DNA of 6,029 nt from Acidaminococcus fermentans. Lineage in GTDB: Bacteria > Bacillota_C > Negativicutes > Acidaminococcales > Acidaminococcaceae. The notes below the pieces were generated by a model. The model searched no databases, was not told the DNA's origin, and worked only from the letters and a program-made list of their open reading frames with translations. The translations under genes were made by a program, and so were the position numbers. The stretch spans positions 1 to 6,029 of the forward strand of contig SFHH01000122.1 in NCBI GenBank assembly GCA_004555735.1, read 5' to 3'. Shown one piece after another: positions 5,001 through 6,029 of the stretch (positions are counted from its first letter, which is position 1; every line of letters begins with the position of its first letter).

Positions 5001-6029
5001 CGTTCATTGAGTTTCTTGGTGATGACTTTTGTAGCATCATCCTGGCCGTCATCGCCGGCGAACTGCAGGCCATCATCCAGGGTTGCTACCGTATGGGTAT
5101 CTTTTCCATCGGTGCCGTCCTGGCCGTTCTGGTAGACGATACGGGTGATATCCGTTCCATCGACCCCCGGTTTGCCATTCTTTCCGTCTGCCCCGGGCTG
5201 GCCTTTTTCGGTACGGATGAGGGTGGTGGTGATGCCATCTGCACCATTTTTGCCATTGATGCCGATGTACCCATCCTTACCGTCTTTCCCGGCTTTGCCT
5301 TCCTGCCCTACCACCACGCTGTCCGCGGAAATATTCTTATCCATGAGTACATGGATGGTGGTATTGCCATCTGCATCCTGTTCCACAGAAGTGAGCAGGT
5401 TCTTGCCGGAATACTGGTTCAGTGCCTTCTCACCTTCACCGGTGACGTTAAGGGTGCTACCCAGCTGGTTTGTCACCGGATTAGAACCAGTATCTGTCGC
5501 TTTCTGATTGGCCCCGAACTTGAGGCCCTTGCCCAGTCCTTCAAAACCTCCGATGGTGATATCGCAGGCATCTGTTCCATCAGAATTCTGGACTTTCAGG
5601 GTCACTGTGCCAGTTTTCGTATCGACTTTGTACTTTCCATCAGACCCAGCCGCCGGGTTCTGCACCAGATGGAGGTCATGTTTCAGCACATTGCCCAGGT
5701 CGATGGAAATCTTTTTGGGATTCCCGTTTTCATCCCTGTCATTCCGGGTCAGTTCCAGTGTCTTCCCATCATCAGCTACCGTTCCATTTGTCACATAGTA
5801 GTCGTGAAGGCCAGTGATTTCGATTTTTGAGGTCTTATTGTTTTCTGTCAGGGTAAGTTTTCCCGTACCATCATTGACCGTAGGCTGACTATTGTCGCTA
5901 CCGCCATCAGTGTGATAGGCCACTTCCCCACCAGTAACGTATACATCACCGGCAACGGTACCCTGCTTAATGTCGTCCGCGACTTTTTTCAGCTGGTCTT
6001 CCGTAGCCGCACGGCCGCTCTGGATTTTG
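2063..6029 (-). CDS. Giant trimeric autotransporter adhesin (YadA-like) with C-terminal SLH domain, 5' partial
   Basis: The frame is open from the right edge (first full codon 6028-6026) to TAA at 2065-2063, giving 1,321 visible residues. GTG at 5923 has coding sequence in frame above it (ending V-T-G-G-E), so it is not the start. Residues here count from that GTG codon. In order: beta-rich stalk units; collagen-like Gly-X-Y tracts (206-258 and 478-533); coiled-coil necks with R-A-A-T-E-(D/G)-Q-L at about 398, 663 and 897, plus one at the edge; necks at 769-801 and 1000-1029; a YadA anchor at about 1057-1123; a coiled coil at 1129-1165; one SLH domain at 1176-1226; and a charged tail. Family knowledge: three chains form a 12-strand outer-membrane barrel, through which the stalk and head are exported to bind surfaces or host matrix. 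The post-barrel part should lie in the periplasm and bind peptidoglycan. Only one cysteine (residue 120) is visible. Signal peptide, head and promoter are outside the window. Ligand unknown. Confidence 0.93.
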   Translation of the reverse strand, partial: KIQSGRAATEDQLKKVADDIKQGTVAGDVYVTGGEVAYHTDGGSDNSQPTVNDGTGKLTLTENNKTSKIEITGLHDYYVTNGTVADDGKTLELTRNDRDENGNPKKISIDLGNVLKHDLHLVQNPAAGSDGKYKVDTKTGTVTLKVQNSDGTDACDITIGGFEGLGKGLKFGANQKATDTGSNPVTNQLGSTLNVTGEGEKALNQYSGKNLLTSVEQDADGNTTIHVLMDKNISADSVVVGQEGKAGKDGKDGYIGINGKNGADGITTTLIRTEKGQPGADGKNGKPGVDGTDITRIVYQNGQDGTDGKDTHTVATLDDGLQFAGDDGQDDATKVITKKLNERLDIVGKAQGDLTDANIGVTKDDNGKLYIQLAKHVNLDQEGTLQAGDAKIGHFTNTELTTNKGNHPVDGSYTVGLSNKDWSVTDPDYVSGRAATEDQLAKVSEAINNATTAAGKRTVVTVNDKSDPAVAEPGANAYGEYDTQNGNLMIAAKRDSDGLMTYNIKLNDKLALGKDGTDGQEGTLGLTGKDGLPGADGKQGYSTTIIKTEKGQKGEDGKTGKENLAGTDITRIVYTDKDGQNAQTVATLDDGLKFVGNDGQEVTRKLNETLSIKGGITDADTLKNASTKNLGVRQNTAKDGLEIVMTDTPDFTQVTVGGDKKITIGGQDNSDTKNPANGNYITGLDNTKWDKDHVTENRAATEGQLKDAINEISGKDKGGFGLADEKGDTIKKDLGQTVKVKGDGKNIETKVNDGALEVSLKKDVDLGQDGSLKAGETTIDKDGVKTNEVKVGDITITRNGIDGGAKQITNIASGIDGKQYADEGDNNAASIGDVKQLAKNEAKASEAKSGKNITVKDDHTVNLNDDITLGDDPNKQVAIHGSNGQVSIGSGDSILTLGQQENNVADGNPEKGNYLNGLDNRKWDGEHIQSGRAATEDQLKTVSDKVFSGQKFQGDDGKEVKVDMGETLNIKGGAQEVSSADNIGIVKGDDNTLNVRLAKDITGLDSVTTGNTTIDNGGLTVKTGDSNRNITVQDGKVDMGGNQIHNVAPGTAPTDAVNVSQLQQTGRAINQLGSSLDKLGTRVDRVGANSAALAALHPLDFDPDDKLDFAVGAGNYSGANAVALGAFYRPNEDVMFSLGGSTGGGENMINVGATFKIGQHNHVSNSRVAMAKEIRDLKALVARQDGEMQQLKTLMNQMAGKTVMAVDKDALFPDIPENHWAYDYVTKLARAGIVEGYEDGQFKGDRMMTRYEFAAVIYRAIMAGAASNPALNQDGTLGKLVKEFDGELKYIRIDVIAKDKHGKPTIERVRTVEDSKKHHGK
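2246..2398 (-). other. S-layer homology (SLH) domain at the adhesin C-terminus
   Basis: Residues 1176-1226 read L-F-P-D-I-P followed by H-W-A-Y-D-Y-V, then A-G-I-V-E-G-Y-E-D-G-x-F and M-T-R-Y-E-F-A. These are the hallmark positions of an SLH domain; T-R-Y-E stands where the Gram-positive consensus is often T-R-A-E. SLH domains bind cell-wall polymers, and in Negativicutes the OmpM-type porins use them to hold the outer membrane to peptidoglycan. Only one copy is present, but a trimer would display three. About 60 residues rich in Lys, Asp and His follow, ending in H-H-G-K. Confidence 0.92.
2429..2539 (-). other. Post-barrel coiled coil linking YadA anchor to SLH domain
   Basis: Residues 1129-1165 lie after the last barrel strand and show a heptad-like spacing of Val, Met, Ile, Leu, Leu, Met, Leu, Met with charged and Gln residues between (e.g. 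K-E-I-R-D-L-K-A-L-V). The segment should form a three-stranded helix bundle in the periplasm, spacing the SLH domains away from the outer membrane. Coiled-coil assignment is by eye. Confidence 0.75.
2555..2755 (-). other. YadA-type outer-membrane anchor (four beta strands per chain)
   Basis: Residues 1057-1123 carry four alternating hydrophobic/small-residue strands: about 1072-1080 (LDFAVGAGN), 1084-1093 (ANAVALGAFY), 1097-1106 and 1112-1123 (NMINVGATFKIG). They follow the A-A-L-A-A-L-H-P-L-D-F signature that leads into the YadA anchor. Three chains complete a 12-strand pore. In ordinary family members the protein ends at the fourth strand; here 163 more residues follow. Confidence 0.9.
2837..2926 (-). 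other. YadA-type neck before the membrane anchor
   Basis: Residues 1000-1029 contain G-N-Q-I-H-N-V-A-P-G-T-A-P-T-D-A-V-N-V-S-Q-L, the standard neck that closes a beta-prism stalk and starts the coiled coil (1030-1056) entering the barrel. It is the best-conserved landmark for placing the translocation unit. Confidence 0.9.
3191..3280 (-). repeat. Stalk repeat copy 4: GLDN-x-x-W ... RAATEDQL neck
   Basis: Residues 882-911: G-L-D-N-R-K-W-D, then S-G-R-A-A-T-E-D-Q-L-K-T-V-S-D-K-V. The G-L-x-N-x-x-W part resembles the Trp-ring motif of trimeric adhesin stalks, and the RAATEDQL part begins a short trimeric coiled coil. The last copy before the membrane-proximal neck. Confidence 0.85.
3521..3619 (-). 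other. Additional stalk neck (ITNIASG ... AASIGDVKQL)
   Basis: Residues 769-801 read G-A-K-Q-I-T-N-I-A-S-G, then after an acidic loop N-N-A-A-S-I-G-D-V-K-Q-L. This is a second YadA-type neck, like the membrane-proximal one but with an insert (DGKQYADEGD) in the loop. It is followed by a short Ala/Lys-rich helix before the next beta-rich unit. Confidence 0.8.
3893..3982 (-). repeat. Stalk repeat copy 3: GLDN-x-x-W ... RAATEGQL neck
   Basis: Residues 648-677: G-L-D-N-T-K-W-D, then E-N-R-A-A-T-E-G-Q-L-K-D-A-I-N-E-I. It is the most diverged of the four copies in the neck part (ENR for SGR, Gly for Asp) yet keeps the Trp and the helix start. Confidence 0.85.
4325..4492 (-). repeat. Collagen-like Gly-X-Y tract, copy B
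   Basis: Residues 478-504 are nine unbroken Gly-X-Y triplets (starting G-K-D-G-T-D-G-Q-E), followed by G-Y-S-T-T-I-I-K-T-E-K and three more triplets (516-524). The second tract then breaks at G-K-E-N-L-A before G-T-D. Only one triplet has proline in Y; most X/Y positions are Lys, Asp, Glu, Gln or Thr, as in bacterial collagen-like proteins that rely on charge pairs. A triple helix fits the trimeric stalk. Confidence 0.75.
4688..4783 (-). repeat. Stalk repeat copy 2: GLSN-x-x-W ... RAATEDQL neck
   Basis: Residues 381-412: G-L-S-N-K-D-W, then V-S-G-R-A-A-T-E-D-Q-L-A-K-V-S-E-A-I. Same layout as copies 3 and 4: an N-x-x-W turn closing a beta unit followed by a short helix that begins the next unit. 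Confidence 0.85.
5150..5308 (-). repeat. Collagen-like Gly-X-Y tract, copy A
   Basis: Residues 206-230 hold eight triplets plus a Gly (G-Q-E-G-K-A-G-K-D...). After a beta-like interruption (ITTTLIRTEK) six more triplets follow at 241-258, and three more at 267-275 just after the marked region. X and Y are mostly charged, with few prolines. The interruption and the flanking GTDITRIVY and TVATLDDGL sequences recur in copy B, so the whole module was duplicated. Confidence 0.75.
5969..6028 (-). repeat. Stalk repeat copy 1 at window edge: SGRAATEDQL neck
   Basis: The first visible codons encode K-I-Q-S-G-R-A-A-T-E-D-Q-L-K-K-V-A-D-D-I, matching copy 4 closely (both have Q-S-G-R-A-A-T-E-D-Q-L-K). 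It shows that the adhesin frame continues out of the window and that at least one more stalk unit, whose Trp turn is not visible, precedes it. Confidence 0.88.

Noticed and set aside
4325..5308. Possible CRISPR-like or tandem DNA repeat
   Set aside because: The periodicity is a nine-base Gly-X-Y codon pattern within an open reading frame, with no constant repeat or unique spacers.
2072..5830. Very long open frames on the + strand across the adhesin (902 and 309 codons, same frame)
   Set aside because: They are codon-aligned antisense of the adhesin. Stops in that frame need sense codons TTA, CTA or TCA, which this GC-rich gene avoids. The translation has no domain, and there is no promoter or ribosome-binding site in front.

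Overview
The window looks like a piece of chromosome from a diderm Firmicute of the class Negativicutes (the Acidaminococcus/Veillonella/Selenomonas group). Three things point there. A trimeric autotransporter (an outer-membrane protein) carries an S-layer-homology (SLH) domain of the type these bacteria use to tie the outer membrane to peptidoglycan. The left-hand gene is an anaerobe's flavodiiron protein. Coding sequence is moderately GC-rich, with an AT-rich promoter between genes. The genus cannot be settled from the sequence; Acidaminococcus is a guess.

There are three genes, two cut by the window edges. Positions 1-432 (+) are the last 143 codons of a flavodiiron-type flavoprotein, ending in a clear intrinsic terminator (442-472). 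A sigma-70-like promoter with an extended -10 (474-503) begins in the terminator's T-tract and drives a 488-residue secreted WG-repeat protein (554-2020, +). Positions 2063-6029 (-) are the 3' part of a giant trimeric autotransporter adhesin that converges on the WG-repeat gene. Only 42 bases separate the two stop codons, and nearly all of that gap is a perfect 16-bp hairpin with a T-tract (2023-2064).

The adhesin covers about two thirds of the window. Its reading frame stays open to the last base, so its signal peptide, head and true start lie beyond position 6029. In protein order the window shows: alternating beta-rich stalk units, two collagen-like Gly-X-Y segments in duplicated modules, four copies of an 'RAATE(D/G)QL' coiled-coil neck motif, a YadA-type neck and four-strand barrel anchor, then a post-barrel coiled coil, one SLH domain and a charged tail. 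Normal YadA-type proteins end at the last barrel strand. The added part should sit in the periplasm and grip the cell wall, three SLH copies per trimer.

The genes do not form an operon. The two exported proteins are probably separate envelope components. No RNA genes, insertion sequences, CRISPR arrays or phage genes were seen. The most notable biology is the barrel-to-SLH architecture and the collagen-like duplicated stalk; I found no wholly unknown system.
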